In this document: positions 15,077 through 15,099 of the stretch, piece by piece
How positions within the stretch are numbered: the stretch's first letter is position 1
Layout: each line of letters starts with the position of its first letter
From: an uncultured Bacteroidales bacterium
GTDB lineage: Bacteria; Bacteroidota; Bacteroidia; Bacteroidales; UBA932
Assembly: GCA_937890845.1 (NCBI GenBank)
Contig: CALADR010000122.1
Location: forward strand, 1 to 15,099
Direction of reading: 5' to 3'
DNA length: 15,099 nt
Translations under genes and position numbers: made by a program
The notes under the pieces: model-generated
The model's input: the letters and a program-made list of their open reading frames with translations, nothing else
Databases searched by the model: none
What the model was told of the DNA's origin: nothing

Positions 15077-15099
15077 AAATTTAAAATTTAACAATCGAG

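Overview
The window looks like chromosomal DNA from a Bacteroidota bacterium, most likely order Bacteroidales; I cannot name the genus. The evidence is phylum-typical families (DUF4294, DUF3098, DUF4270, a one-domain glycogen-synthase-like protein), promoter -7 elements of the form TAnnTTTG, few Shine-Dalgarno sites and moderately AT-rich DNA (judged by eye). I saw no tRNA, rRNA, CRISPR array, insertion sequence or phage gene.

Left edge (1-390): the minus strand carries the first 12 codons of what reads as ribosomal protein L16 (rplP), preceded by a foldable leader and its own TAnnTTTG promoter. This is not the usual position of rplP inside the S10 operon. The rest is AT-rich and empty up to a plus-strand promoter for a secreted DUF4294 protein (403-1161).

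Envelope cluster (1104-3869, minus): ftsX, a DUF3098 membrane protein, uppP (undecaprenyl-diphosphate phosphatase) and an LpxH-type lipid A phosphoesterase, closely spaced. lpxH overlaps the end of the convergent DUF4294 gene. Back-to-back promoters at 3888-3925 separate this operon from a plus-strand pair: a glycogen-synthase N-terminal-domain protein and a DUF4270 lipoprotein with a Tyr/Gly/Asn-rich tract. A hairpin able to terminate in both directions closes that pair and the convergent, solitary acpP.

Repair/redox operon (6940-10536, minus): a TlpA-like thioredoxin lipoprotein, uvrC and a PnuC-family transporter, spaced by 3 and 6 nt. A strong hairpin terminator at 10565-10601 separates it from the next unit.

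Sugar module (10642-14773, minus): a Tat-exported Gfo/Idh/MocA oxidoreductase followed by a 936-residue secreted protein made of HEAT-like repeats and a C-terminal DUF1080 (3-keto-glycoside hydrolase family) domain. The likely logic is periplasmic oxidation of a glycoside at C3 followed by cleavage. Upstream lies only the C-terminal end of a membrane acyltransferase (DUF5009/HGSNAT-like). Its reading frame is interrupted near 15048 by AT-rich DNA with a perfect 9-bp inverted repeat, so it is either a broken gene or an assembly-edge artefact.
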